DNA of 21,446 nucleotides, taken from RYN-433 sp036558265 (GTDB taxonomy: Bacteria > Planctomycetota > Phycisphaerae > Tepidisphaerales > Tepidisphaeraceae). The stretch lies in NCBI GenBank assembly GCA_036558265.1, contig DATBFY010000405.1:1-21446 (forward strand), written 5' to 3'. The notes beneath the pieces are model-generated. The model saw nothing but the letters and a program-made list of their open reading frames with translations, was not told where the DNA came from and did no database searches. The position numbers were made by a program, and so were the translations under genes. Shown here in pieces: positions 1 through 8,890 of this stretch; the stretch's first letter is position 1; the number at the start of each line of letters is the position of its first letter.

Positions 1-1
1 G

Positions 2-3000
2 TCTCTGCGGAACACGCTGCAGATTCAACCGGACGTGAAGCTCAACTCCGCGCATCTTTTCGCGCAGGTGGACGGCTGGCTTTATCCCGATCGCGTCGTC
101 AACAAGACGCAATTCAACCTCGGCGACGTGGCGGCGACGAACAAGAGCGGGAAGATCACGCTCGAGCCGATCACGAGCACGATCGACGTTACGTACGCGC
201 CGCCGGGCGCGGCTGGCGAGCCGTTCAAGATCACGGCGCTGCGGGACGTGGGGCTGGCGCTGGAAAGCGGTTTTGCGAAGCTCTCAGGCGAGACCGGCAA
301 GGGTGGGACGCTGGCGCAGTTCAACCTGCGGGGCGACGGCGACCTGGGCAAACTCCAGCAGCAGCTCGCCCAGTTTCACGATTTCGGAAAGATGCAAGTG
401 CAGGGCGCGTGGAAGCTGGCGGCGACGACCAACGGCGACCCCACGAAGGAAAACGCCGCGATCAAGACGAACGTGAAGTTCACGGCCACGAACCTGGTGG
501 TGAATGGTCTTGCGGGCGTGGCGCCGATCCGCGAGCCGTGGCTGGACGTGACAGCGGACGGCAACGTGCACCTGGAGAAGAACAAGCCGCAGTCGCTGAC
601 CGAGGGCGTGGTCGTCCTCAAGAGCAACAGCGCAGAGAACCCGACGGTGGACGTGCGGCTGGCGGGGGACGTGGATCTGAGCACATTCGCGTCGAAGCGT
701 TTCGACCTGACGGCCAAGGCGATGCTCGCCAAGGCGCGGGACGAGTTCGCGGCGGTCGCGCCGTCGCTGGGTTACGTCGAGTCGGGACAGCTCACGGCGA
801 CGGCGGGGGGATCATACGACGGCAAGCGGTTGAAACTGGACCCGACGACCGCGGTGAAGGTCGCGGATCTTTCGGTGCGTCAATCCACGGCGGCGGGGGC
901 GCCGGTCGTGCTGCGGAACCAGGCGGTCGATGTGGCGCTGGCGGGCGCGATCAGCACGTCGGTGGAGGAACTGGGGGCGGACTTGAGCGCGCTGGCGGTC
1001 TCCGCGCCAAAGCTGCTCGAGATCAAGAAGGCCGATGGCCCGCTCAAGGTGATTTTGGCGCGTGGCGGGGCGAAGAAGCGCATCACGGGGAGCGGCGGGA
1101 TCGCGATCGCGTATGCGGACCTCAAGCGGATCGGCGACCTGCGCAAATCGTTCACACCGACCACGCAGCCGGCGGCGACGGAAGGGGCCGGCCAACTGAC
1201 GCGGGCGATGCTCAGCGGGGCGCTAAACTTCAATCGCGCCGATCAGCCGGTGACCACGATCGCGGGGAACTTCAGTGCGGACGTCGGCGTCGCGACGGCG
1301 AAGGAGCCGATCAACGAGAAGATCGCGATCACGCTCGACGGCGCGCAGCCGGATGATTTCGCGCAGCCGCTCAAGGCGAACCTGAACGTCAAGAGCAACA
1401 CGCTGAACGCGGCGGTGACGGACGCGGTGCTGGTGCTCGCGGCCGATTCGCCGATCGACCTGGTGCGGCAGGCGAAGGTGTCGGTCACCGCAGATCGGCT
1501 TGAGATGGTGCAGGCGATGATGGACAGTTTCATCCCGCCCAGTCAGCCAAACGCAGGCGGGGCGCCCGCGCCACAACAGCCCCGCGTGACCGGTGAAGAA
1601 CGCATCAGCGGTAACGAGCGGATCTCGCGAGCGCCGGAGCCCGATCTGGAACCGGCGTCGCCACAGAGCGTCCGCGGTCCCGATCGGCCACTGCCGTCGT
1701 TGAAGGTCCTCTCGGGCAGACTGGCGCTGGTTGCGAACGTTTCGCGCGAGAACCAGACGACACTGGTCAAGGACACCAGTCTGACGATTAACAATCTCAG
1801 CTTCCGACGGGGCGACGGGTTCTATGAGTCGAAGGACGGCAAGATCGACCTCAAGCTCTCGGCGGCGATCGACACGGACGCCAATCCCGCCGCCGCATCG
1901 GCCATCAGAAAGCTCCAGATCCAGGAACTGTCGGGGGATCTCGACGCCGGCCAACTCAAGCTGACCCAGCCGATCGTCGTGACCAACCTGGCGGCGCCGC
2001 TGCCGTCGATCAGCGGGGGCGTGCAGATGACCGGGGCGCTGGCGGTCGGCCTGCGGATGCTCGAAGCCCTTCAAGGCGCCAAGCCAGCGAGCAAGTACCC
2101 TTACACGGGCAACTACGACCTGACCGAGGCCATCTCCACGCAGGGCAACACGATCCGTCTCGTCGGTGGGCTCAAGGCCTCCAAGTTCAGGGCCTATGAC
2201 CCGACCGACCTCAAGACCGTCACTTTCGCCGAAGACCTGTTGACGATCGCCAACGACGTCGCCGCCGATTCCACCACCGATACCGCCACCCTCAACAACC
2301 TCGCCCTCAACATGCAGAGCACCGGCGCGCTGGCGCTGGCGATCACCAACGGCCAGCTCATCGACTGGTCCGACCAGCGCAAGATCGCCAAAGAGCTCGA
2401 CGCCAAGCTTCGGATCGACTGGCCCAGGCTCTGGCCGATCGTCAAGCCGATGCTCGACCCCGACACCCAGAAGTCGCTCGAAGACCTCCAGCTCGCCGGC
2501 GTCATGGAGCGCACCTTCAAGGTCAACGGCAGCTTCCCCGCCACCGGCACCGACAAGCAGGGCCGCAGGATCGAGCTCGACACCGCGCAGGCGCTGCGTT
2601 TCATCAACGCCTACGGCGGCCTGCACTTCGACCGCGTCGCCGTCAGCGGACTTGACGTCCGCAACCTCGACCTACCCGTCTCGCTCGAGCGCGGCATCTG
2701 CTACATCCAGGACGCCACCAAGCCCAAAGGGCAGCGCTACCCCCAACCCTTCGCGTGCAATGACGGCACGATCGACATTGGCGGCCTGCAGATCGACCTC
2801 CGCCACGTCGCCGCCAACGGCTCGATCCTCCCCTGGTTCACGATCCCCGACGCCAATAAGGTCATCTTCAAGAACGTCGCCCTCAACCCGCTCTTCGCCG
2901 ACTCCACGATCGGCAATTACGTCAACCCCGGCTTCGCCGGCGCCACCGACGCCCGCGGCCGTGTCACCCTCACCAGCGTCGAGTGCCGCGACGTCCCGCT

Positions 3001-3913
3001 CGACTGGTTCACCGCATCCAAGAAGCCCGGCCAGGCGCCCCCGCAGCAGCCTCAGCAGCCCGCACACCGCCAGCGCACGACCCAATCCGATGGCCGCGCC
3101 GAGTTCCTCCTGGCCATCTCCGAAATGCAGCTCAAGGCGCCGCTGCTCCCCTTCCTTCTCAACACCGATACGCTCAGCGGCCAGGTCACGAAGGGCCGCA
3201 TCACCGTCGAAAACGGCATCGTCCGATCCGACATCCCGATGGAACTGGAGAACGGCCGGATGACCCTGGCATGGACGGGCGCCGTCAATTTGCAGGATCG
3301 GCAGATCCTCAACTTCAACACCGCCATCCCCAAGCAGCTCATCGCCGAGCTGCCGATCCTCCGCAACAACGCGAAGTTCATCCCCAACGTCATCAACGTC
3401 CCGATCGCCGGCGCCTTCGACAAGCCCCACATCGACCTCGCCGGCGCCGTCACCAAGTCGTTCCTTCCCGGCATCGGCAGCGGCAAGCCCGAGGACATCA
3501 TCAACCAGCTCCCCGGCCTGCTCGGCGGGGGCGGCAAGAAAGACAAGGACAAGGACAACCCGTCCGCGCAGGACAAGAACATGCGCAGCGGCAATAGCGA
3601 CGACCCCCTCGCCGGGCTCCGTGACCTGGCCGGCGGCCTCCTGAACCAGAAAGGCAGTGGCGGCGGTACCAACCCTGCCGACCGCGCCGCCCCCGCCCCC
3701 GCCAACGACCGCGTCACCGGCAACGAGCGCATCTCCGGCGAACCCCGGACCGCCAGCGAACGACGTCCCGCCGCCCCCGTCACCGGCGACGAACGGATCT
3801 CCTCGACCCCTCGCCCGACCACGACCACCGCCCCAACCACCACCGCCCCCGCCGAACGCAACGTCTCCGGCCGCACCCGCGCCGCCCGCCAACGCGCCAA
3901 CGAAGACAAATAA
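2..3913 (+). CDS. AsmA-like periplasmic/inner-membrane protein, 5' truncated by window edge
   Basis: The frame is open from base 2 with no stop, so the gene starts outside the window. The GTG at 35 is only the first possible start inside it. About 1,303 residues are visible, ending in TAA at 3911-3913. The protein is long, repetitive and beta-rich, with many short D/N-G turns. Near 3120-3460 it has the AsmA C-terminal pattern: a pair of stretches reading LSGQVTKGRITVENGIV and then LAELPIL-like segments with FDKPHIDLAGAV, typical of AsmA/DUF3971-type proteins. Members of this family are membrane-anchored periplasmic proteins linked to envelope lipid transport or assembly; the exact role here is inference. 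Two low-complexity linkers (about 1540-1680 and 3530-3910, the latter rich in K, D, G, P and T) carry a repeated VTG-x-ERIS motif. Codon choice changes from GCG/ACG-rich to GCC/ACC/CTC-rich near 2200. The next gene begins 21 bp downstream on the same strand. Confidence 0.75.
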   Translation, partial: SLRNTLQIQPDVKLNSAHLFAQVDGWLYPDRVVNKTQFNLGDVAATNKSGKITLEPITSTIDVTYAPPGAAGEPFKITALRDVGLALESGFAKLSGETGKGGTLAQFNLRGDGDLGKLQQQLAQFHDFGKMQVQGAWKLAATTNGDPTKENAAIKTNVKFTATNLVVNGLAGVAPIREPWLDVTADGNVHLEKNKPQSLTEGVVVLKSNSAENPTVDVRLAGDVDLSTFASKRFDLTAKAMLAKARDEFAAVAPSLGYVESGQLTATAGGSYDGKRLKLDPTTAVKVADLSVRQSTAAGAPVVLRNQAVDVALAGAISTSVEELGADLSALAVSAPKLLEIKKADGPLKVILARGGAKKRITGSGGIAIAYADLKRIGDLRKSFTPTTQPAATEGAGQLTRAMLSGALNFNRADQPVTTIAGNFSADVGVATAKEPINEKIAITLDGAQPDDFAQPLKANLNVKSNTLNAAVTDAVLVLAADSPIDLVRQAKVSVTADRLEMVQAMMDSFIPPSQPNAGGAPAPQQPRVTGEERISGNERISRAPEPDLEPASPQSVRGPDRPLPSLKVLSGRLALVANVSRENQTTLVKDTSLTINNLSFRRGDGFYESKDGKIDLKLSAAIDTDANPAAASAIRKLQIQELSGDLDAGQLKLTQPIVVTNLAAPLPSISGGVQMTGALAVGLRMLEALQGAKPASKYPYTGNYDLTEAISTQGNTIRLVGGLKASKFRAYDPTDLKTVTFAEDLLTIANDVAADSTTDTATLNNLALNMQSTGALALAITNGQLIDWSDQRKIAKELDAKLRIDWPRLWPIVKPMLDPDTQKSLEDLQLAGVMERTFKVNGSFPATGTDKQGRRIELDTAQALRFINAYGGLHFDRVAVSGLDVRNLDLPVSLERGICYIQDATKPKGQRYPQPFACNDGTIDIGGLQIDLRHVAANGSILPWFTIPDANKVIFKNVALNPLFADSTIGNYVNPGFAGATDARGRVTLTSVECRDVPLDWFTASKKPGQAPPQQPQQPAHRQRTTQSDGRAEFLLAISEMQLKAPLLPFLLNTDTLSGQVTKGRITVENGIVRSDIPMELENGRMTLAWTGAVNLQDRQILNFNTAIPKQLIAELPILRNNAKFIPNVINVPIAGAFDKPHIDLAGAVTKSFLPGIGSGKPEDIINQLPGLLGGGGKKDKDKDNPSAQDKNMRSGNSDDPLAGLRDLAGGLLNQKGSGGGTNPADRAAPAPANDRVTGNERISGEPRTASERRPAAPVTGDERISSTPRPTTTTAPTTTAPAERNVSGRTRAARQRANEDK
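1583..1633 (+). repeat. VTG-x-ERIS motif pair in the AsmA-like protein
   Basis: Two copies lie back to back in the coding frame: RVTGEERIS followed directly by GNERIS. They sit in a proline/alanine-rich linker between two beta-rich blocks. The same motif recurs at the C-terminus (3709-3804). I see the repeat directly; its role is unknown. Confidence 0.6.
3709..3804 (+). repeat. Second VTG-x-ERIS motif pair at the AsmA-like C-terminus
   Basis: RVTGNERIS and VTGDERIS lie about 20 residues apart in the disordered, Pro/Thr/Ala-rich tail of the protein. The DNA copies use different synonymous codons from the copies at 1583-1633. That argues for conservation of the peptide and against a recent DNA duplication. 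Confidence 0.6.
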
Positions 3914-3934
3914 TTTATTGACAACTAACAACGA

Positions 3935-4924
3935 ATGAAATCCTGGCTCCTCACCCAGTTCGGCTCCCTCGATCACCTCCGCCTCGCCGACGACGCCGCC
4001 GTTCCCACCCCGGGCCCCGGCGAGGCGCTGCTCAAGGTCGAGTACGCCGCCCTCAACCCCGCCGACCGCTACCTCGCCCTTGGCCAATACCCCGCCAGGC
4101 CCCCGCTGCCCCACGTGCTCGGCCGCGACGCCATCGGCACCGTCGTCGCCGTCGCCGACGACGTCAAGACGATCCGCCTGGGCGAGCGCCGCCTGCTCTT
4201 GCGAAGCGAGATCGGCGTCTCGCGCCCGGGCGCCTTCGCCCAGCTCTGCGCCATCCCGGTCGAATCATTGGTCGTCCCGCCCGCCGACTGGTCCCCCCAG
4301 CAGTGCGCCGCAGCCCCCCTGGTCTACCTCACGGCCTGGCAGGCCCTGACCGCCTGGGGCGACCTGTCCCCCGGCATCGTCCTGGTCACCGGCGCCTCGG
4401 GCGGGGTCGGCGTCGCCTCGATCCAGCTCGCCCGCGCCATGCTCCACCGCGTCATCGCCCTCTCCCGCAGTCACGCCAAGGCCGACAAGCTCCGCGCCCA
4501 CGGCGCCCACCTGGTCCTCAACCCCGACGACCCCGACTGGCCCAAGACCCTCAAGGAGCACCTCACCGGCCGCCGCGTCGACCTGGCCATCGACAACATC
4601 GCCGGCCCCGGCTTCAACCGGCTCCTCGAAACCCTCGGCGAGCATGGCCGCGTGAGCTGCGTCGGCGCCTTGGCCGGACCCGTCCCCGATTTCAACACCG
4701 CCAGCCTCTTCTTCCGCCGCCTGCGCGTCGGGGGCATCTCCGTCGGCGCCTACACCGCCGCCCAGTCCCGCGCCGCCTGGGGCAAGCTCCTGGCCCTCCT
4801 GGAGGAGACCGCCGCCCGCCCCCTGGTCGATTCCGTCTGGCCCTTCGACCAGCTCCACCAGGCCTTCGCCCGCCTGGCCGAAGGGCCAATGGGCAAGGTC
4901 CTGCTCAAGATCGCGGGCGACTGA
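3935..4924 (+). CDS. Zinc-independent quinone oxidoreductase / MDR-family NAD(P)H oxidoreductase
   Basis: 329 residues, a normal length for the QOR (zeta-crystallin-like) branch of the medium-chain dehydrogenase/reductase superfamily. The N-terminal GroES-like catalytic domain (about residues 1-125) has the family pattern ALNPADRYLALG and LPHVLGRDAIGTV. The Rossmann domain follows with the nucleotide-binding loop VTGASGGVGVASIQLA (about 151-166). R178/S179 and K182 after the second strand favour NADPH. The GHE zinc signature and the structural cysteine cluster are absent, so it should be a zinc-free enone or quinone reductase; the substrate cannot be told. The gene starts 21 bp after the AsmA-like gene with no clear Shine-Dalgarno in an AT-rich gap. 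Its 3' end overlaps the convergent glycosyltransferase remnant by 20 bp. Confidence 0.85.
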   Translation: MKSWLLTQFGSLDHLRLADDAAVPTPGPGEALLKVEYAALNPADRYLALGQYPARPPLPHVLGRDAIGTVVAVADDVKTIRLGERRLLLRSEIGVSRPGAFAQLCAIPVESLVVPPADWSPQQCAAAPLVYLTAWQALTAWGDLSPGIVLVTGASGGVGVASIQLARAMLHRVIALSRSHAKADKLRAHGAHLVLNPDDPDWPKTLKEHLTGRRVDLAIDNIAGPGFNRLLETLGEHGRVSCVGALAGPVPDFNTASLFFRRLRVGGISVGAYTAAQSRAAWGKLLALLEETAARPLVDSVWPFDQLHQAFARLAEGPMGKVLLKIAGD

Positions 4925-5351
4925 CGTCCCATGCCGCCCCCGCGCCAAGCACCGCCTCGACGGCGCGCGCCATCGTCCCACCCTGCCAGCTCGGATTAAA
5001 GTCCGCGTACCGCCCCGCGAACCGCCGCGCCGCCTGGGGGTAGCGCGGCAGGTCGTCCAGTAATGCCGCCAGCCGCTCGACCACCTGCTCGCCATCGGCC
5101 TTGCCCGCCACCAAACCCGCCCCAAGCCTCGCCACCGCCCGCGCGTTGAGCGTGTGCTCCAGGAACAGCGGGATCTGCAGCGTCGCCTTGCCCGCCAGCA
5201 GCATCGCGATCGAGCTGGCGTGCGCGCGGTTGAGGATCGCCAGGTCGCAGTGGCGGGCCGCAGCCGAGAGGTCCACTCGCTCGCGCGTGAACCGCAACGT
5301 CTCGCAGGCGAAGCGGGCGGTCACGTCGCGGTCAGTCGGCGAACAGGTCAT
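4905..5351 (-). pseudogene. Remnant of a GT1-type glycosyltransferase (C-terminal half only)
   Basis: The 148 residues read from ATG at 5351 (a TTG at 5354 is also possible) match only the C-terminal nucleotide-sugar-binding half of a GT1/MGT-like glycosyltransferase. FTRERVDLSAAARHCDLAIL leads into AHASSIAMLLAGKATLQIPL and FLEHTLNARAVARLGAGLV, the order seen around the family's HGG-type loop, the P-x-x-x-EQ loop and the N-A-R-x-LGAG helix. The usual G-G-H-G loop reads R-A-H-A here, so donor binding is probably impaired. The roughly 250-residue N-terminal acceptor domain is missing, because that space is occupied by the PA14 protein gene, which this frame overlaps by 20 bp. The other end overlaps the MDR gene by 20 bp. 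Truncation and a degenerate motif suggest decay. A short active protein is less likely. Confidence 0.55.
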
Positions 5352-8300
5352 CAACCGCCGAGGCGTCCGACTTCCTCGCGGTGGCCCACTTCAGCACCGG
5401 CGCCGTCGCGAAGGGGGCGCTTGCCGCGGCGGCCGCCTGCGCGGCGGCGTCCGGGGCCTCGGCCGCCGCGCCGGACGCCGCATCGACCTGATACACGTGC
5501 ACCGAGTAGGGCTCGAACGCGTCCGAGAACGAGCCGTTCACCAGCGACACGCTTCGCCCTTCGCCGAGCACAACGGCGCTGGCGGCCGCACCGATCCCCT
5601 GCAACGTTAGCGATCGCGTCACCGTCTGATCCGAGAAGTTCAGCACCACGTAATACGTCTTGCCATCCTTCACCCGCCAGGTGCCCTCGAGCGGGGCGTC
5701 GGCCTGCAGCCCACGGATCGGCGGGTCGATCGCCGTCTGGAGCACCGCGGCGATCGACTGGATCTTCGCATCCGTCGTCGTCATCTCCGCCGCGACCTCG
5801 GGCGACGTGTTGTCGAACTTGAAGCCGGGCTGGAAGCTCTCGGGGAAGTAGATGATCCCGCGGGCTCCGTGGATGATGCTGTCCCAGACCTCGGCGCGGA
5901 ACTGCCCCGGCGTCGGGCCGGGGATCTCCTCCTGGATCCACGACAGTTCCTGGTCGCTGGATTCGATCACCGCGAACTGCGGATGGCCGTTGCTCCACTT
6001 CTCCAGGCGGTCGAGCGACTGCCCCGGTGCATCCAGCCCCGGCTGCTCCTGCGGACGCGCCCACCCGGTCACCGGGTAGATCGATGAGCTGTCCCAGTCG
6101 GTCAGGTCCTGGTACGGCTTGTAACCGCTGGCCGAAAGCGTCCCCTGCCAGTGCAGCACCCAGCCGCCGCTGAAGTTGACCCAGATCGGCCGGGTCGGGT
6201 CGGCGGCGTGCCAGGAATCGACCCAGGTCTTGAGCGTCGCGGCGGGATACTTGCTGGTGATCTCGGGCTCGTCGGGCAGCGCCCAGGCCAGCAGGTTCGG
6301 GTCTCCCTTGTCCAATGACGGATCGGCAAGCGGTCGGCGGATGTAATACATGCCGCGGTCCCGGGCGGCCTGGCTCCACTGTTCGATCGTCGCCCCGTCC
6401 CCCTGGTATTCGATCAGCGTGTTGACCCCCCTGCTCTTCCACTTGTCGAAGCTGCTCATCGGCTGCGTCCACGTGCCGATCGGGAAAACGTCGGATGGGA
6501 TGGCCTTGTCCTCGGGCTTGCCGACGGTGACGGTCATCGTCTCGCGGCTGTCGGTCTTGGCCACCGAGGCGGCCGTGAGCTGCACGCTGGGCAGGTTCGG
6601 ATCGGTGTAGTCGAAGACGACGCGGAACTCCTGCGATTCCCACGGCTGGAGGACGCGGGTCTTCCATCCACCGCCGCTGCGCACCGCGGCGGTCACGTCG
6701 TTGCCGTCCCACTGGTCGTCGAAGAACTTGACGTTCCAGCTCGACCCCGCCCCGCTGCCCAACGCGGCGTTGACCGTGAACTGGTCCGGCAGGTTCCCCT
6801 GGTTCTGAATGGTCATCAGGTAGGTCGTGCCCGGCTCGAAGTTCTGCCGCCGCCACGCGACGACGCGCTTCTCCGGGTTGCTGACCGTGGCCTCGACCAC
6901 GTCCGACTTCGACGGATCACCCCCCGAGCGCGCCGTGAACGCAAAAGTCTTCGCGCTGTTTCCGGGCGCCGTCAGCGGCAACACTTCGGCGCGATACTCA
7001 CGGTATTGCCCGGGTTGGAGCAGGCCGGTGTTCCAGCCCGAACCGTTGACCGCGTCGGTGATGCTCTTGCCGCCGTTGCGGCCGGTGGTGTAGGAGTCGT
7101 AGTAGGTGATGCGCCAGTTCGCATCCGACTTGGGACCGGTGACCAGGAACGAGTCGGCCGTGTCGCCGTCGTTGTAGACGCGCATCTGGAAGATCGTGGG
7201 GTAGAACTCGCCGATCGCCGAGCGCGATTGCCCGTCGCCGCTGGCGTTGTAGACGTTGTCGCCGACGAAGCTCGTCTCCTTGCGGACCTGGATGACCTGG
7301 TCGGGCTGGAATTTCCCGCCGGTGGGCGGCGGCGTGACGACATTCTGCGTGGTGGCGTTGACCGCGGCCGTGTAGGCCGAATCCCCGGCCGCGTTGGTCG
7401 CGCGCAGACGGTAGAAATACTTCGTATTGCCGGACAGGCCCGAATCGGTGTAGCTCGTGGCGCCCGCGGCCGGCGTCGCGATCTGGGCCCAGTTGGCGCC
7501 GTCCAGGCTTCGCTCAAGCTTGTACCCCGTTTCGTTCGCCACGTCCTGCCAGTTCAGGCGGATCTGGCTGGACGACAGCGCCGTGGCCGCCAAGCCCGCC
7601 GGGGTGGCGGGGGGCTGAGTCGGCGGCGGGGGAGTGACCACGCCGCCGCTGAAAAGCTGATATTTCGGGATGACTTGCTTGGCCGTCGAGGGGCTCGCCC
7701 AGCTCAGCGCCACCTGCGCCCCGCCGCTGCGGTCGAAGTAGTCCAACTGGATCGCGTACTTCTGCCCAGCCGCCAGGGCGATCGTGCCGGAAAACTCGGT
7801 CGGCCCCTGCGGGATGAGCTTGTCGATCAGCACCTTGCCGTTGACGCTCAGGCGCGCGCCGTCATCGCTCTTGGTGAAGAACGTGTAGGTCTCGCTCTTC
7901 TGGGCCTGCACCTGCCCCGTCCACCGGGCGGAGAACGTGTCGGTCTGAATGGATCCGGCCGGCGAGCCGTAGCCCCAGTTAAAGTTCACCTGCGGGTCCA
8001 CCCGGGTGAGCTTCTGCGCGGTGAAATCCATGTTGTCGAAATACGTGCCGAGCAACCCGTCGCCGCTGCCGCCGCCGGTGGGAGGCGGATTCGTGGGCGG
8101 TGGATTGTCTGGCGGCGGGGGCAGCGTGGCATCCGTCGAGAGCTGCGACTCCGGGATGATCTGGCGCGCCTGGCTCTTGCTCTGCCACATGAGCTGCGCC
8201 GTCGCACCGCCCGACGACTCGAAGAACTCCATCGTGACGTTCGCCTTCCGCCCCGCCGTCAGCACCGCCGTCCCGCTGTTGAGCGTCGGCGCGTGTCGCG

Positions 8301-8661
8301 TCCAGTTGTCGATCACCTTCTGCCCGTTGATGAACAGCCGCACCCCGTCGTCGGAATTCGTGAGGAACGTGTAGAGCCCGGTATAGCGCGGGTTGACCTG
8401 GCCGGTCCACCGCACGGAAAAATTATCCGCCCCGATCCCCGAAACGCCCGGCGTCCCGCCCCAGTTGAAGTTCACCGTCTTGTCGATCCGCGTCGCCACG
8501 GCCGAGCCGGAAAGGTTCACGTTGTTGAAATACGCCCCCGCGAGCCCGCTGGACGCGAGCAACACCCGCCCCTCCAGCGCTTCCACCGCCCACCCGGTGG
8601 CACGGCGGAGATCGGCGGGTCGGACAAATCTGGTTTTTGACGTTCGGCGAGCCGGCAACAT
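5332..8661 (-). CDS. LEPR-XLL secreted protein with two PA14 domains, FN3 and a glycoside-hydrolase-like barrel
   Basis: 1109 residues. Start ATG at 8661 is set by a strong GGAGGG six bases upstream. The N-terminus carries LEGRVLLAS (residues 29-37), the planctomycete LEPR-XLL motif found just before the mature part of exported proteins. PA14 domain 1 spans about 39-170 (YTFLTNSDDGVRLFINGQ), followed by a Pro/Gly linker. PA14 domain 2 spans about 205-340 (YTFFTKSDDGARLSVNGK). An FN3 domain lies at about 352-440. Two Ig/CARDB-like beta modules lie at about 455-710. A TIM-barrel-like module at about 715-1010 contains WALPDEPE near 796, a plausible acid/base loop. A beta-sandwich and an Ala-rich tail end the protein. 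PA14 domains usually bind glycans, so an extracellular carbohydrate-active or adhesin role is likely. The catalytic activity is inferred from fold-like motifs only. Confidence 0.75.
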   Translation of the reverse strand: MLPARRTSKTRFVRPADLRRATGWAVEALEGRVLLASSGLAGAYFNNVNLSGSAVATRIDKTVNFNWGGTPGVSGIGADNFSVRWTGQVNPRYTGLYTFLTNSDDGVRLFINGQKVIDNWTRHAPTLNSGTAVLTAGRKANVTMEFFESSGGATAQLMWQSKSQARQIIPESQLSTDATLPPPPDNPPPTNPPPTGGGSGDGLLGTYFDNMDFTAQKLTRVDPQVNFNWGYGSPAGSIQTDTFSARWTGQVQAQKSETYTFFTKSDDGARLSVNGKVLIDKLIPQGPTEFSGTIALAAGQKYAIQLDYFDRSGGAQVALSWASPSTAKQVIPKYQLFSGGVVTPPPPTQPPATPAGLAATALSSSQIRLNWQDVANETGYKLERSLDGANWAQIATPAAGATSYTDSGLSGNTKYFYRLRATNAAGDSAYTAAVNATTQNVVTPPPTGGKFQPDQVIQVRKETSFVGDNVYNASGDGQSRSAIGEFYPTIFQMRVYNDGDTADSFLVTGPKSDANWRITYYDSYTTGRNGGKSITDAVNGSGWNTGLLQPGQYREYRAEVLPLTAPGNSAKTFAFTARSGGDPSKSDVVEATVSNPEKRVVAWRRQNFEPGTTYLMTIQNQGNLPDQFTVNAALGSGAGSSWNVKFFDDQWDGNDVTAAVRSGGGWKTRVLQPWESQEFRVVFDYTDPNLPSVQLTAASVAKTDSRETMTVTVGKPEDKAIPSDVFPIGTWTQPMSSFDKWKSRGVNTLIEYQGDGATIEQWSQAARDRGMYYIRRPLADPSLDKGDPNLLAWALPDEPEITSKYPAATLKTWVDSWHAADPTRPIWVNFSGGWVLHWQGTLSASGYKPYQDLTDWDSSSIYPVTGWARPQEQPGLDAPGQSLDRLEKWSNGHPQFAVIESSDQELSWIQEEIPGPTPGQFRAEVWDSIIHGARGIIYFPESFQPGFKFDNTSPEVAAEMTTTDAKIQSIAAVLQTAIDPPIRGLQADAPLEGTWRVKDGKTYYVVLNFSDQTVTRSLTLQGIGAAASAVVLGEGRSVSLVNGSFSDAFEPYSVHVYQVDAASGAAAEAPDAAAQAAAAASAPFATAPVLKWATARKSDASAVDDLFAD

Positions 8662-8667
8662 GTATTG

Positions 8668-8673
8668 CCCTCC
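8668..8673 (-). promoter_or_regulatory. Shine-Dalgarno of the PA14 protein gene
   Basis: GGAGGG on the minus strand lies six bases before the ATG at 8661. This fixes the start against longer readings. The roughly 220 bp between here and the SDR stop at 8891 hold no gene, and I see no clear promoter boxes. Confidence 0.7.
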
Positions 8674-8890
8674 ATAGGCAACAGTAAAGATCGGGGGAAG
8701 CGTTCGAATCTAGGCGGGATTGCAATGTCCGTCAACGCAGGATCGATCAAAGCTCGGTGAAGCGTCGATCCATGGCCACGAATCGGCCCCTGCGACAAAA
8801 GGACGGCGAAGGAGCGTAAGGCGTTTCACGAAGGAAGGCATCGACGCAGGCTGGCGAGCGGAGGCGCTGCCTGTACCCCCCTCCTTTGGC

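Noticed and set aside
2672..4114. 480-codon minus-strand open frame, plus a similar 467-codon one at 1223-2626
   Set aside because: Both are shadows of the AsmA-like gene. Their translations are Gly/Val/Glu/Arg-rich without motifs, as expected opposite a GC-rich gene.
7006..8640. 544-codon plus-strand open frame
   Set aside because: It lies entirely opposite the PA14 protein gene and has an Arg/Gly-rich composition with no domain. The minus-strand reading has clear PA14 motifs.
8662..8890. Possible small gene or RNA between the PA14 and SDR genes
   Set aside because: No frame with a ribosome site, no strong hairpin and no repeat. I see only a leader region.
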